DNA of 64,000 bases from Fagopyrum homotropicum (GCA_033239125.1 BSWB01000001.1:9002501-9066500), one strand, 5' to 3'; shown: positions 24,152 to 36,164, counted from the stretch's first letter. Notes: generated by a model from the letters alone, not told the origin. A program made the numbers and translations.

Positions 24152-26633
24152 ATGACGTCACCTTCTTCCGTCACCGACACTCACATCCTAATTTTTCCAT
24201 ACCCAGCACAAGGACACATCATCCCACTCCTCGACTTCACAAACCACCTACTCACCCACGGAGCCACCGCCCTAACCATCACCGTCGTCATCACGGCCGG
24301 CAACCACCACCTCCTCCAACCCCTCCTCTCCCACCACCCACCCACCGCCATCTCCACTCTAATTCTCCCCTTCCCGCACCACCCATCGCTCCCCTCCGGC
24401 GCCGAGAACCACCAAGACCTCCCACCGGACTCCTTCGTCCCGGTAATGTCCTGCCTCCGCTACCTCCGGAAACCCCTCCTCCACTGGTTCACCACCCACC
24501 CTTCCCCTCCTTCTGTCATCATCTCCGACATGTTTCTCGGCTGGACTAACCGACTCGCCGAGCAACTATCCATTAAACGCATCGTTTTCTCACCCTCCGG
24601 AGCACTCTACCTTGCTGTCGTACATTCTCTTTGGAAAAACGTCATCTTCACACCCAAACCGGATGAAAACGGCGTCGTTTCAATAGATGACATCCCGGGT
24701 CAGCCCAAGTTCCCATGGTATCAGTTATCGGGCTTGTACCGGGCCTACGCTACCGGCGACCCGGATTCCGAGTTCCTTAGATCGGACTTCATGGCCAATA
24801 TGGAGAGTTACGGGTTCGTGGTTAACACGTTCAAGAAGTTGGAGGAGTCTTACTTGGATCATATGATGAGTGATTTGGGCCACAATAGGATTTGGGCCGT
24901 GGGCCCATTGCTTCCACCCGAAAGTGATGTGGGTTATGGGCTTAGGGTTAGAGGCGGGTCGAGTTCGGGTGAGGAGGACGTGTTGAAGTGGCTAGATGGT
25001 TGTGGAGAGGCAAATGTTGTATATGTTTCCTTTGGGAGTCAAGGCTATTTGACGCATGAGATGATGGAGGTGTTGGCATTCGGGCTCGAGAGGAGTGGAG
25101 TACGGTTTGTATGGAAGATCAAGGAGCCTACACATGGACACGTGGACGCTGAGAGATTTGCCAAGTTACCTATCGGGTTCGAGGATCGTGTGGCTCCAAG
25201 AGGCCTAGTCATTCGCGGATGGGCTCCACAGGTAATTATATGCTTATATTTAAATGTAAAAATATTTATGTTAGTTTCACCCACCTATCGTTTTATTAGT
25301 TCATTAACTGTCTGGACGGGAGGTAATACTAGAATGAGCATTTTCGGATATTCGATTCAGGTCTGATAATTCTATAAAAGTTCGATTCGAATCCAAGAGT
25401 ACCCAATTATTCGAGACTTTTATTACTAGACTAGTCGGATATATCTGATTCGATCCGACCTTTTTTACTCAAATCTTTAATTTGGATCCGATCCGAAAAA
25501 TACTCCTGAATCCTGATCACTAACTACAGGATATTTTTGGATTCGATTTTTTCGGATCCGATCTTCGGATTCACGGATCGAATTAGGCAGATCGGATTTT
25601 TTTGCTCACCCCTACGTAATACAGTTGACTAGATCGAACCGTTAGCATTCCTACAAACTATCAGGTCTATGAGTCGAATTAGACCGTTTGGTCCGGTCCG
25701 ATAATTTTCATTTTTATTTTCAAAAAAATTATTTCTTATATGGAATCAGTAAGGTCGTGTCCAAATTCAGACAAGATGATATACATTTAAAAAAAATAGT
25801 CTGAACCGGCCGACATATTACATTCCAAGAAAGAGTCGGATCAAATGAATACAGTTCAGGACTGGACCGTATTTTCTGGTTAGATCCGGTCAAATTTTGC
25901 ACAACCCTTCATTTTCATACGGTGGATACGCAAGCCGTGATAATTATACTAATTTAGTATCATGGTCATGGTTAATCCTGTTGATATGATTAACATTAAG
26001 TGATTGTTCTAAGTAATTTCGAGTACAAATCGTTAATTGGATTCTTGTGTCTTTAAAATCGTTATTTGATGGTGATAAGTGGTAAATGATGACGGTACAT
26101 ATACAAGGTGTTGATACTAAGACACAAAGCGTTGGGCGCATTCTTGACTCATTGTGGTTGGAACTCGGTGCTAGAAGGGCTAAGTGCCGGAGTCATGATG
26201 CTTACATGGCCGCTAGGGGCTGACCAATACACTAATGCCGCATTAATAGTAGACGAGCTCAAGGTTGGGGTCATGGTCGGCATGAGCTCAAGGTCACTAC
26301 CTGACCCGAATGAGTTGGCTCGCGTTTTAGCCCATTGTTTGAGCGGAGCCTATAAAGAGTTCAAGTCGAGGGCATTAGAGCTGAAGAATACGGCTAAGGA
26401 AGCAATAAGTGAAGGTGGTGGAAGCACGTCCATGGATTTGGATCGTTTGGTTCAACATTTGTCCATATTGCCCAAACCCGTAAATTTACTCGATCAATTA
26501 AATAATACTATATAATCTAATTAATTGAACATAAATCTAAGAATTACTTTTATTCCTTTTCGCAACCTTTCAGGATGCAGATGTTCTTCGTCGATGTGGG
26601 AGATGGCTCGAGGAGCAAGAGGTCCATATTTAG
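24152..26633 (+). CDS. UDP-glycosyltransferase, UGT89-like (paralogue 2)
   Basis: Same enzyme class as the gene at 7672: a cytosolic UDP-sugar-dependent glycosyltransferase. Exons 24152-25231, 26108-26479 and 26574-26633 give 503 residues, all phase 0. His22 lies in PYPAQGH and Asp126 in IISDMFLGWT. The PSPG box is W357-Q400, again interrupted by intron 1 after WAPQ, with HCGWNS and a final ADQ. An in-frame ATG 18 codons upstream (24098) exists, but the ATGACGTCA context and alignment to paralogues favour 24152. Intron 1 is 876 bp, much longer than in the other two copies, partly because a hAT MITE sits in it. The last exon gives 19 residues ending EEQEVHI. The palindrome array at 26687-26895 begins about 50 bp after the stop. 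Confidence 0.93.
25330..25614. mobile_element. hAT-like MITE, 285 bp, in UGT intron 1
   Basis: Ends TAGAATGAGCATTTTCGGAT and, right complement, TAGGGGTGAGCAAAAAAATC. Flanking 8-mers ggtaatac and cgtaatac match at 7 of 8. The interior is rich in CGGATCCGATC-type words. A related copy is at 50029-50401. Confidence 0.8.
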
Positions 26634-26686
26634 TTTTTGTTATCATGTACCGACGGAATTCTCTAGTAGTGACCATAACTACGAAC

Positions 26687-26895
26687 TTCGTGTGTGTAGT
26701 TGATAACATCTTCAACTACGCATATGAGTGTAGTAATAGTTTCCCAAAAAACAAAAATTTGAACTACGCTTTTGGGGAGCGCAATTAGAGTTCTAAAAAA
26801 AATATATTCACTACGCTTGTGGGAAGCGTACTTGGAGTTTTCAAAAAAAAATAATTTTGGGACCCTATCAACTACGCACTCGAAATGCGTGGTTG
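26687..26895. repeat. Array of five short palindromic units (ACTACGC...GCGTAGT)
   Basis: Units near 26687, 26713, 26761, 26810 and 26870 each begin with ACTACG and fold back on themselves. Best examples are TACGCTT/AAGCGTA at 26811-26830 and AACTACGCA/TGCGTGGTT at 26870-26894. Such units resemble subterminal repeats of CACTA elements, but no CACTA terminus was located. The array lies just after the second UGT stop and may be within its transcript. Confidence 0.6.
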
Positions 26896-27075
26896 GGGTG
26901 ACAATTATAGATTTTCGCCGGTACGTCTATCAACCCCTTTAATACCGATAAAAAAAATAGTTGTATGACATTCATGTTAACTTTTCTTATAAAAACGTAA
27001 TTGTATGAAATTTATGTTAACTTTTCTTATATCCATCTCGAGATGGAACGTAAGGTCTTTATAACACTGGATTTA

Positions 27076-28266
27076 AGGCCCTGTTTGGTATCGTATGGGT
27101 ATTCTTTTTTTAGATTCTTCGGGATGGGTATTCTTGAGATTCTTGGGGATGGGTATTGTTAGAGATTGTTTTTTTAGTAAATTTTATGTGTTTCGTATCA
27201 GATTGTTGATAAAGGTTGTTTACGGAAAGTTTACTAGAATACCCCTAGTTTTTAACATGTGCTAGACATGTGACATTGAGAATCAAACCCTAAACATTCA
27301 CATTCATCGTATCTCTGAAGAAGGTAACGCTCTTCACCCTTCTCCTTGGACGATTGTTTCTTCTCCATCTATAAACAATCTCGTACCTGCATTTGATTCT
27401 CGTAACTGCGTTTGTGAAGAAGGCACTCTGCTGCTGCGTTTGTATTTTTGATTTCTGCTGTTGTAATCGATTTCTCCATCTAGATTGCTGCTCCATCTGT
27501 ACTCGAACATCGATTCACACTCAAAGAGATTGCTGCTCCATCGTACCTGCATTTTTGATTTCTGCTGCTGTAATCGTTCATTCTCGTACCTGGGTTGATT
27601 TCTGCTGCTGTAGAGAGCTTCTAGTCCAGAGAGTTGGAGGCTTACCGGCAGGGAGATCAGATTGCGAGTAGGTTGTGCAAGATTGAAAAAAGCCCTAATT
27701 GATTGTCAGGCGGAAGACCCGGATGCATAATCATATAATTTCCAACTCGTCGAAGAAGATCAAAGTATCAAATTAATTACCTGATGATCAAATTCGATTG
27801 CAGATAGTGGAGAGAGCTGGAGTATGAAGACCGAGTTGATCTGTTTCAAGGCCTAGAAATATCCTTCGGATTTTTAACCCCAAAGAGATCAAATTGAAGA
27901 CTTTCGAGCAATGGGCATTTGCTACTGTGGGGTTGAAATTGAACGAGAGAGAAGAAGGTCATCAGGACCTGGTTTTCAGTACTCTGTCATCAAGAAGGTC
28001 ATCAGGAACCATATTGAGAATGAACGAGAGAGTAGAAGAAGAAGAAGGGTATCTGTGGAATTCAAAACAATCTAACCCAATGAATCTCTAAGAAGCTTGG
28101 GTGGACAAGCTTCTTTTTACGAGATTCTTTAGCCAAAAGAATCTCGTAAAAGAATACAATCCCGAAGCTCCAACTCATACCAAACGATGTTATTTTTGCC
28201 ATCCCCAAGAATCTCGTCAAAAACAATCTAAATGAATCCCCTAGAATACAATACCAAACAGGGCAC
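27076..28266. mobile_element. Harbinger-like non-autonomous element, ~1.19 kb
   Basis: Inverted ends AGGCCCTGTTTGGTATCGTA and, right complement, GTGCCCTGTTTGGTATTGTA, flanked by TTA at 27073-27075 and 28267-28269, as made by PIF/Harbinger transposases. Sub-terminal GGGATGGGTATTC / GAATCTCGT blocks also mirror. The interior (about 27280-28070) has balanced base composition with repeated ttgatttctgctgctgtaatcg segments and looks like leader or exon sequence, but no known protein. Confidence 0.65.
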
Positions 28267-28269
28267 TTA

Positions 28270-29248
28270 AGTGTGCTTATCATAGCTCTAGAGTTTGTGA
28301 GAGTACAATCTGGATTCGGCTGGCATGTTAAAGTTAGGAAGACTTGGAAGATTTGAATATAAAACTTTATATGATACCCATTATATAATGGGATTGGTTC
28401 ACGTACACAGTAGAGCCGTATAGCGGATTTACGGAGTAATATGAATCATTGATTCACTTGATCCAATTACCTATATTAAGTCGCATCATTTAGTGATTTA
28501 TCGGAAGTGTAGTGATAATTTTGCAATTTTTATAAGATACAAGGATAATTTTGTCATAATGAAAATTTGTTTAAAAAGGAGTGGCGGTGACATCTTTTTA
28601 ATTTTTATGAGAAAAAATGTAACAATTATTATCTTTCATAATTTTAGGTTAATTCCGTTGCAAATTTTATGTTATTAGTTTTGATATTTGTTGTAGTTAG
28701 TTAATCTATTATTTTGTTAATTTAGTAGTTATGTTTTGATGATTTTTTTTTACTTATCTATGTTTAAAGTAATACTACACAATGTTCAAACACTAATGAT
28801 AGCCAAATTTTGAACTAATATTATAAAAGTTTATATTTTTATACTTATAGTTATTAAAATAATTTTATTATAATATTGTTAGTTTAAAATATTTATACTA
28901 TTAGTTCAAACCAAATGTTCTATTAGTTTAAACATCTTATATTATAAATTAGTACATGGATTATCTTGAACTTATTAAAACAATTTGTAAAGAATAAGAA
29001 GGGACAACAAAAAACTAGAAGAAAAAAGATAATTTTTTTATATTATTAGTTAGAAAATGTATGAACAATTAGTATAATATAACTTGAACTTACAATAGAA
29101 AAGGTTTGAACGAATTGTACAAAATGTTAAATGGAAAAAGTATTAGTAAAACAAAAGAAGAAGAAGAAAAAAGAGTTGACACGTGTCACACGGACAAGGC
29201 TCCGTAATGCCACACTTGAAAAATTCCTCCGTACCTAAACCAAAGCCT
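28270..29248. other. Intergenic, AT-rich
   Basis: No gene seen. From about 28780 the sequence carries scattered ttagttcaaa words like those of the repeat at 49146-49650. Confidence 0.5.
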
Positions 29249-29645
29249 TATATTATATGGCTATTTAATAGTGGATTATCTAAAGTGATCGGTTAAGTAA
29301 ATCTCGTATACTCTAATTAAGCGGTATGAACTTAATGAGTGAATATTAGAATATGATCTAATATGCTTAATATATTCTATTAGGTCAGTATGTAAAACAT
29401 AATAGTTTAAGATCCTCAATACGTCAAATCGATTAGCATTTTGTAATCTTTACCCTGAGAAAACTAAAAAAAAAAAGTTCTAAGGAGGTTTATTGAGGAA
29501 GAAGACATACATGCCGCACTCATTTGTTAGTAGATTCCGCACTAAAACTTAATCAATCACTATAATTGATGTAGTTTTGGATTCCTTTTAATATGACATG
29601 ATTAATTCTTGATGTTCTGGTTTATCGAATTTAATTATCCGACCA
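29249..29645 (+). repeat. Copia LTR remnant related to 11981-18435
   Basis: Aligns by eye with the LTRs of the copia element (TTATATTATATGGCTATTT, CTCTAATTAAGCGGTATGA, GATTCCGCACTAAA). It is followed by a primer-site-like agtagtatcaaatcc at 29644-29660, so it is a 5' LTR plus some interior sequence. Its first ~40 bases are missing and no second LTR was found. Confidence 0.75.
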
Positions 29646-29660
29646 AGTAGTATCAAATCC

Positions 29661-30560
29661 TTAAATCATGTTAGGTTATTACCACGAGTTAGTAAGGAAT
29701 TAAGCATATGTATGATATGTCCTTAGTTGTTATAGATGGTTAATAGTTTTGTTATCCTAGGTATCTATTGGTATAGATATTCTACTAAGGAGATTTGATT
29801 AATTAAAGAGTTTGGTTTTGTTTGAGTTAGTGTTTTGTCAATTGAGAACTTGCATAAATAGATGGGTAGGGGGCGAGAATGATATTGTGTGTTATGAGTT
29901 TAGAGATCAGTAGTTAAGTAGATAAATGTGTTGGGTGATGTGAATGTGATTGTTGACTCTAAGATGATAGGAGGATGAGTTGGATCAGATATGTTAATGA
30001 TAGATTTTGAGAAACACATGTTTTAAGTTGGGGCATGTTGCCTTTGAGGATATTAGGACTAATTTGTTTTCAGATATAATTTATAAGCTTATACACATAT
30101 ATATACATATTACATAGTTATGAGTAAAGTATTTTACAATTGTTAACCACTGGTACGGTCATAAGCATGGTGACCTCGATGAGGGAGTGAAGTCCCGGGT
30201 ACGATTGTGCGACATGATGGGAGCCCCTTCCATATATAAAACTTGCATACATGTTTTGCATGGTGCTCTAGTAGAGACCGAGTCGAGGAAAGAAGGTGGA
30301 TATATATCTATTGGTTCCCATGATAACAAACTTATCGTGTAATCATGAGAACAATCTTAGACCGTCGGATGATGAGTATTAAGGGTCGAGATTTAGAGTA
30401 GATATCATAATTAATAATAACTCCGAATAATAATTAGGAATAATCCATTCAACCAACAATAACTACGAATAATACATCAAACGATATGGCACCTTCGTAA
30501 CAAAACTAATAATAATTACGAATCTGTTCTCACGATTACACGATAAGCCTGTTCTCATAT
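29661..30560. other. Repeat-derived sequence without recognised genes
   Basis: The beginning may be interior of the copia remnant. Around 30130-30300 there is a GC-richer stretch (ccgggtacgattgtgcgac) of unknown origin, probably retroelement. No open frame is supported. Confidence 0.4.
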
Positions 30561-30562
30561 GA

Positions 30563-30563
<1 letters not shown>

Positions 30564-30606
<43 letters not shown>
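30564..30606. repeat. (TA)n microsatellite
   Basis: More than twenty TA dinucleotides without interruption. Confidence 0.9.
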
Positions 30607-30608
<2 letters not shown>

Positions 30609-31003
30609 GAGAGACATTATAATAAATCTTCATTACCATTAGTACATCGGAGGAGCACATGCGGACTTGAGAGAGTGTTTCGTTACTTTGCGTTGTTGAG
30701 AGTTGAGAGACGACACATTCATTGCATTATATGCGGGTCATCATTATCATCCTGAGCACTATAATCGCCTTTGTGTATTAGAATACTTAGTATGATATAT
30801 GTTTACCACTATAGTGTTACTCATACGTTTTGAGGGAATTTTATTATCTATACTTATATAAAGTTAATGTGGTTACAAGTTCATTGGATTAGCTATTGCC
30901 GTTTCTTATGCTTAGACTATTTGTTGGCGCTTTGGTGGTTCTGTCATAGTATGTTGATGTTAGGAAATTATAGTTTGACTAGGTGGATTGTGACTTATGC
31001 ATT

Positions 31004-31037
31004 CCTTGTTGGTTTGGGTTAACCCAAACCAACAAGG
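31004..31037. repeat. Perfect 34-bp palindrome without spacer
   Basis: The 17 bases ccttgttggtttgggtt are followed at once by their exact reverse complement. Confidence 0.95.
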
Positions 31038-31255
31038 AGGTGAACTTGAGTGTATATTTTTAGTATTTTGTTTTGATGTCCTTCATATATATGATGCGTA
31101 CAAGTCTGATTTGATTCTTAAGCTCTAATTCTAATTTTGGGACGCTAGCTAATGGTTTTATATGTTGTTATTTTTAGGATAAACTTCAGTTCTATGTATG
31201 TTCGCGATAAATTCTCAAAGTTGGTGGTCAGCCAAACCCGTATGAGCCTGAGGTT

Positions 31256-31268
31256 GGGGGGGGGGGGG
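31256..31268. repeat. G13 homopolymer
   Basis: Thirteen consecutive G on the plus strand. Confidence 0.9.
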
Positions 31269-31389
31269 TTGTTTACTTGTTGGTCATCATATCTTATTGC
31301 TTTTGAGTTGGTTATGAAGATTGTTTCGGTCGTTGTTTTTTTTTTACATGATTTAAAGTGCATGCTTCTTCAACTATTTGTAAATTGAA

Positions 31390-31527
31390 GTTGGATATGT
31401 TATATTGTTTTGTTGTGCTCTTGTTGGAAGGTCCGATAGTGAATTTGTTGTCAGGCTAAATCTAGTGAACCCACTGTGTGGTTCATTTCCTAGTGACACT
31501 CCGGGTTTCCAAGTCTAGGGCGTTACA
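31390..31527 (+). repeat. Possible Ty3-gypsy LTR 3' end
   Basis: Ends gtgacactccgggtttcc...agtctagggcgttaca, which resembles the terminal part of LTRs from Tekay/CRM-like gypsy elements as I know them. No partner LTR or primer site was found. Confidence 0.35.
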
Positions 31528-31790
31528 AAAACCACCATTAATTTTAAACTCTATACTAATTAAAATTACATCAAACAATTCAGATTTGAAGCATATAAAG
31601 GTAAAAGTACAATATTAATATTGTAATTAGTTGCAATAGTTTTGTTAAATATTACGACTCTAGTATAAAATAATATAAATTATTATCCTTGTACAAAAAA
31701 TAATCCTAATTTGTAAAAATTACTAACTCGTAAACAAATCATCGCCTAATAAACCAACAACAAAAAAATACGAAAAAACCTAAAACGAGA
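31526..31790. mobile_element. Fragment of the AAAACCACC-type Mutator-like MITE
   Basis: Starts aaaaccaccattaattt and continues with blocks (taattaaaattacatcaaa, ttgtacaaaaaataat) that parallel the interior of the element at 42786-43639. Only one arm is present. Confidence 0.45.
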
Positions 31791-32327
31791 TATTTTTTTT
31801 ACCCGAATTGGTTTGTGGTAAGCAACAATGTAAAGCTAATTACAATGTTTTTATTCCGATTGGTTTGTGGTAATGGTAACCTTTTTCAGTATAAAAAACT
31901 ACTACCAAAAGGGGAAACACAATGAAGAGATTTTGAATTATTTTCCGTTAATTTTACTTAGTTTTTTTTTACCTGGAATTTTCATTTATCGGTTTTTGAT
32001 TTTAAAAATTAAAAAGGTTTTTATTGTAATTTTCTATAACTATTGTTGGAATTTTAACCCGTGACTCTTTGATAAATTTTATTTTTTGGATTTTAATTCT
32101 GTATAATTTTCTCTTTTATTTATTTCTAACATATTCAATGCTATTAAATATTAATGCTACATCTGAACATACAATAAGTGACTCCATGCTAATTGATGTC
32201 ACGTCTGAATAGACATTAAGTGACTCCACGTTAAACACATTCGTGGTTTTTTTGTTTTTTTTTTTTTTCATTTTTGTGTTTGTTCTAAATTTTTTTATTG
32301 ATATATGTACGATCAACTATACATCTG

Positions 32328-32524
32328 GCAATTTCGTGGTCAGACATGTGTTCAGAGAAATCAACTGTGTTGCTGACCGATTGATCCATCTGGAAATTTC
32401 GAACCCCAACACACCCTTTTCTGACGATCCCGAACTTCGCGTTCTCGTCCGAAAGGATGCTTTAGGGTGGACGACTTCGAGAAGTTAGTTCTATCCTAAC
32501 CGCTTTCCGTCTTAAAAAAAAAAA
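32328..32524 (+). mobile_element. 5'-truncated LINE 3' end, 197 bp
   Basis: Flanked by ACTATACATCTG at 32316-32327 and 32525-32536 and ending in an A-run (32514-32524). The short frame reads FVVRHVFREINCVADRLI, the conserved tail of the RNase H-like domain of plant LINEs. This is a clear short retrotransposition product. Confidence 0.88.
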
Positions 32525-32536
32525 ACTATACATCTG

Positions 32537-33600
32537 AACTTTTTTTTTAAAAAAAAAGACCGGACACGGTACACCACATACAAAGTTCAATTTCGAAGTC
32601 TCTTAACAACATATATGAAAAAGTTCATAGTCGAAGAGCCTTCTCAAATAAAACCACCATATATCTGATTCAATCGATGTGGGAAGTCCAAAAACTAATA
32701 CCCTACAAAAAAAAAGTACATTTTTATTGGTCGGAGTTGAGGGGGCGAAAGTGCGGGGTGAGGAAGGGTTGAAGCAGTTGCTCCTCTATTTGTTGGTGAA
32801 GATGAAAGAAAGCAAAAGAGAGGTGTTACCTAGTTTGGCGGAAGAGAGAAAGAGAAAGGAAGAGATAGAAAGAGAGGGGTAGGTTAGGCTTTAATGAATA
32901 GGTATCGTTTTAATCTTAGAAATTTGATTACAATTATGTGTTCGTTTTAGATTTTCTAGCCAATAAATGAACAATAATTATAATAAATGTTCTTGAAAAT
33001 TGGTATAAATGATTAATTTTAATTCTAAAATCTTTCTTATTGGTTTAAAAGAAGGTTGAATATTAAATAAGTGATAATATTTAAAAAAACTTTACAAAAT
33101 ATATGTTATTTAATATTTTTCTTAAAAATTATGTCAAAAGTTAAAATGACAGTTAATTATGATTAGAGGGAGTATAATAATAATGGTAGTGTATACTGAG
33201 AATTTTTTTATTCCGCAAATATGTTAAATAATTTCGTAAACTTAGACAATTAAAAATTCTAAAAAAGACGGATATTAAATTTTTATTCATGCCAAAATAT
33301 AACTAAATAAATATTATAATATCAATGAGAGTATTAATTAGACAAAATTATTATTTTAATGACTGTTTTTTCCAATAACAAAATAATAAATAAACAATTT
33401 AAAGATTATAGAGATTTTTTTTACTGGAAATTAATCGGTAAAATCTCAGATTAGTTTAACATAAGGATTTGTAAAGATTTACCTCCAAAAATAAATAAAT
33501 AAATTGATTCTGTATTTAATATTGGTTCTAGTGGATCATGATCGAAAAGAAAATTCACTCATTCAACAATATTTCAGCCCCCGCCACCGAAAGATAGAGA
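32537..33600. other. AT-rich upstream region of the third UGT gene
   Basis: Includes a purine-rich stretch at 32760-32880 with a short Lys/Glu-rich open frame that is probably chance. No other feature was recognised. Confidence 0.45.
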
Positions 33601-33641
33601 GACCCCAAAACATGACAAGAACCATCGAAATCGCCGGGAAC

Positions 33642-35483
33642 ATGACGTCATCCACCGGCGGTACACACATCCTAATAATCCCATACCCAGCACAAGGCCA
33701 CATGATCCCTCTATTAGACCTAACTCACTACCTCCTAACCCACAGCAATCTAACAATCACAATTGCCGTCACCGCCGGTAACCATCACCACCTTCAACCA
33801 CTCCTCTCCAGCCACCCATCCTCCGCCGTCTCCGCCCTCATCCTCCCCTTCCCGGTTCACTCTTCCCTCACCTCCGGCGCTGAGAACCTTCGAGATCTCC
33901 CGCCGGGGTCATTAATTCCACTCACGTCCACCCTCCGCCGTCTCCGAAAACCCATTCTCCGGTGGATCGCCGCCCATGATTCCCCTCCTTCAGTCATCAT
34001 CTCCGATATGTTCCTCGGCTGGACCAACCAACTGGGGATTAAGCGTATAGTTTTCTCGCCTTCCGGTGCCCTAGCGCTTTCCGTCATGCATTCTCTCTGG
34101 ACTCATCTCCCTAAACAAACCGATGAAAACGCTGTCGTTTCATTCGATGATATTCCGGGTCAACCCGGATTCGCCTGGTATCAACTATCCACTTTGTACA
34201 AATCCTATTCCTCGGGTCATGCTGATTCGCAATTCTTAAGAGAGGAGTTTCTGCAGAACATTGCAAGTTCGGGGTTCGTAGTGAACACTTTCGATGAACT
34301 AGAGCAAGTCTACTTGAAGTCCATGATGGATGATTTGGGCCACGATAGAATCTGGGCTGTTGGCCCATTGGGCTGCCCCAAGCTAAGAAATGGATCTGAT
34401 CCAGATGACGACCCGGTTTTATCATGGCTTGATAAGTGCTCGGAATGTGATGTGGTTTATGTTTGTTTTGGGAGTGAGGCTGTGTTGACTAATAAGCAAA
34501 TAGAGGCGTTGGCTCTTGGATTGGAGAGGAGTAATGTACGTTTTGTGTGGAAAATCAAGGAGCCAAAGGATGGACACGTGGACGGTGAGCGATACGGAAA
34601 GCTGCCTACTGGGTTCGAGGATCGTGTGGCTGGGAGAAGCCTTATCATTCGCGGATGGGCTCCACAGGTTTGTATTTCATTTAGTTTATAAACCAAGTTT
34701 AATGAATTTATGTAATGTTATTGTTCGATTTTTTAGGGACATGATAGTAACCCAAAAAAAAATAATCTCTAAAAATAACCTTACATAAAAATAAACTCGA
34801 AAATCTAAACCCATATAAACTCATCTATAAACTCAAAAATAAACCAATCTAAACAAACCCTACATATTGAAAATATTTATAACTTGACCAATATGAAATG
34901 TTGATAGATAAAGAGTCATGTTATTTACAAGGCGTCGGAATTCCTTAGGTGTTGATACTAAGACACAAAGCAGTAGGAGCTTTCGTTACGCACTGTGGAT
35001 GGAACTCGGTGTTGGAGGGACTAAGTGCCGGAGTCAAGTTATTAGCATGGCCACTCGGCGCCGACCAATTTCCTAATGCAACATTGATTGTAGAGCATTT
35101 GAAGGTTGGAGTCATAGTGGGTCAGGGAACTAAGTCACTCCCTGACCCAGATGAGCTAGCTCGGGTCTTGGATGAGTCAACGAGAGGAGCGTGCAAAAAG
35201 CATTGGATAAGGGCGCAGAAGCTGAAGAAGATGGCAACGGAAGCCACGAGTGAAGGCGGAAGCTCATTGATGAGTTTGGATAGTCTTGTCAAGCATTTAT
35301 CAAACTTACCCAAACCGGTATAAATTTGCATCAGTAAATACTAGAATTGCTGAGTTTATTCAGTCTTTTGTATTTTACACTATTGCTTCTTGGTTGAGTT
35401 TTCAGGATGCAGATGTTATTCGCGGATGCAAGAGGTTGCTTGAGGAAGAAGAACAGGTTGGTGATAACAAACATTCTGACTGA
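33642..35483 (+). CDS. UDP-glycosyltransferase, UGT89-like (paralogue 3)
   Basis: Third tandem UGT. Exons 33642-34667, 34949-35317 and 35406-35483 give 490 residues with phase-0 GT-AG introns of 281 and 88 bp. His20 is in PYPAQGH, Asp122 in IISDMFLGWT; the PSPG box is W339-Q382 with HCGWNS and final ADQ. Compared with paralogues 1 and 2 it lacks four residues after FLGWTNQL (AEQ-type segment) and about seven near residue 250, where the GYG.RVRGGS linker stands in the others. An in-frame ATG ten codons upstream (33612) could extend the protein to 500; 33642 is preferred because all three copies share ATGACGTCA. The last exon ends GDNKHSD. It appears intact, so it is probably a functional enzyme with a different acceptor or expression. 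Confidence 0.93.
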
Positions 35484-35681
35484 GAAATCTCTTTTATACA
35501 TACATGCTTGTTATTGCTTTAGTATTCTGATTATTGTTGTTGCTGTGAACTCTTGACAGTAAATGATACTTTGGGGTAATTTGAATCAATTGAAGGATTT
35601 CGGTTACGTTTTCAGTTCAATTTCTTCTTCAAATATTCTGAAGCCTCTGTACTTTTTTATCCAAAAAAATATCCAAATACA

Positions 35682-35952
35682 AGTAGATTATCAGATTATT
35701 GAAAATAATAATTCCTTGAAATAATCTGACTATCACGCGGAACGGAACCATAGATTATCAGATTATTGGGGAGATTATTGAAAATAATAATTCTTATCCA
35801 CGTACAAGTAGATTATTAGATTATTGAAAAAATAATTCTTCAAAACAATCTTGAGTATCAGGCCGAACGGAACAATAGATTATCAGCTTATTGGAGAGAT
35901 TTTTGAAAATAATAATCCTTCAAAATAATCTCCATGTGACGCCGAACGGGCC
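35682..35952. mobile_element. MITE-like duplicated repeat ending GCCGAACGGGCCC
   Basis: Two copies of a ~128-bp unit (agtagattat.agattattg ... ccgaacggaac) follow each other, and the right end complement GGGCCCGTTCGGCGT resembles plant MITE termini. The left terminus is not clear. Confidence 0.5.
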
Positions 35953-36164
35953 CAATATTCACCAGAATAACGAGAAATGATATTAAAATATCACAACACA
36001 CTAGTTTCATGTACAGTTGCACAAAGATATACAGCAACTCTACAATGTATGTCATCTTTCTATTATTTAGCCTATTCTAAATTACAGAAGAATCAAGGAT
36101 ACTACAAAAACAGAAAGTTACTGAACTCTATGCTATCAAAATTGTTGGTTCTAAGAGGTAAATT

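Noticed and set aside
27393..27671. Cys-rich open frame in the Harbinger-like element
   Set aside because: The Cys codons come from the repeated tgctgctg/tgttgtaatc units, and overlapping frames on the minus strand are equally open.
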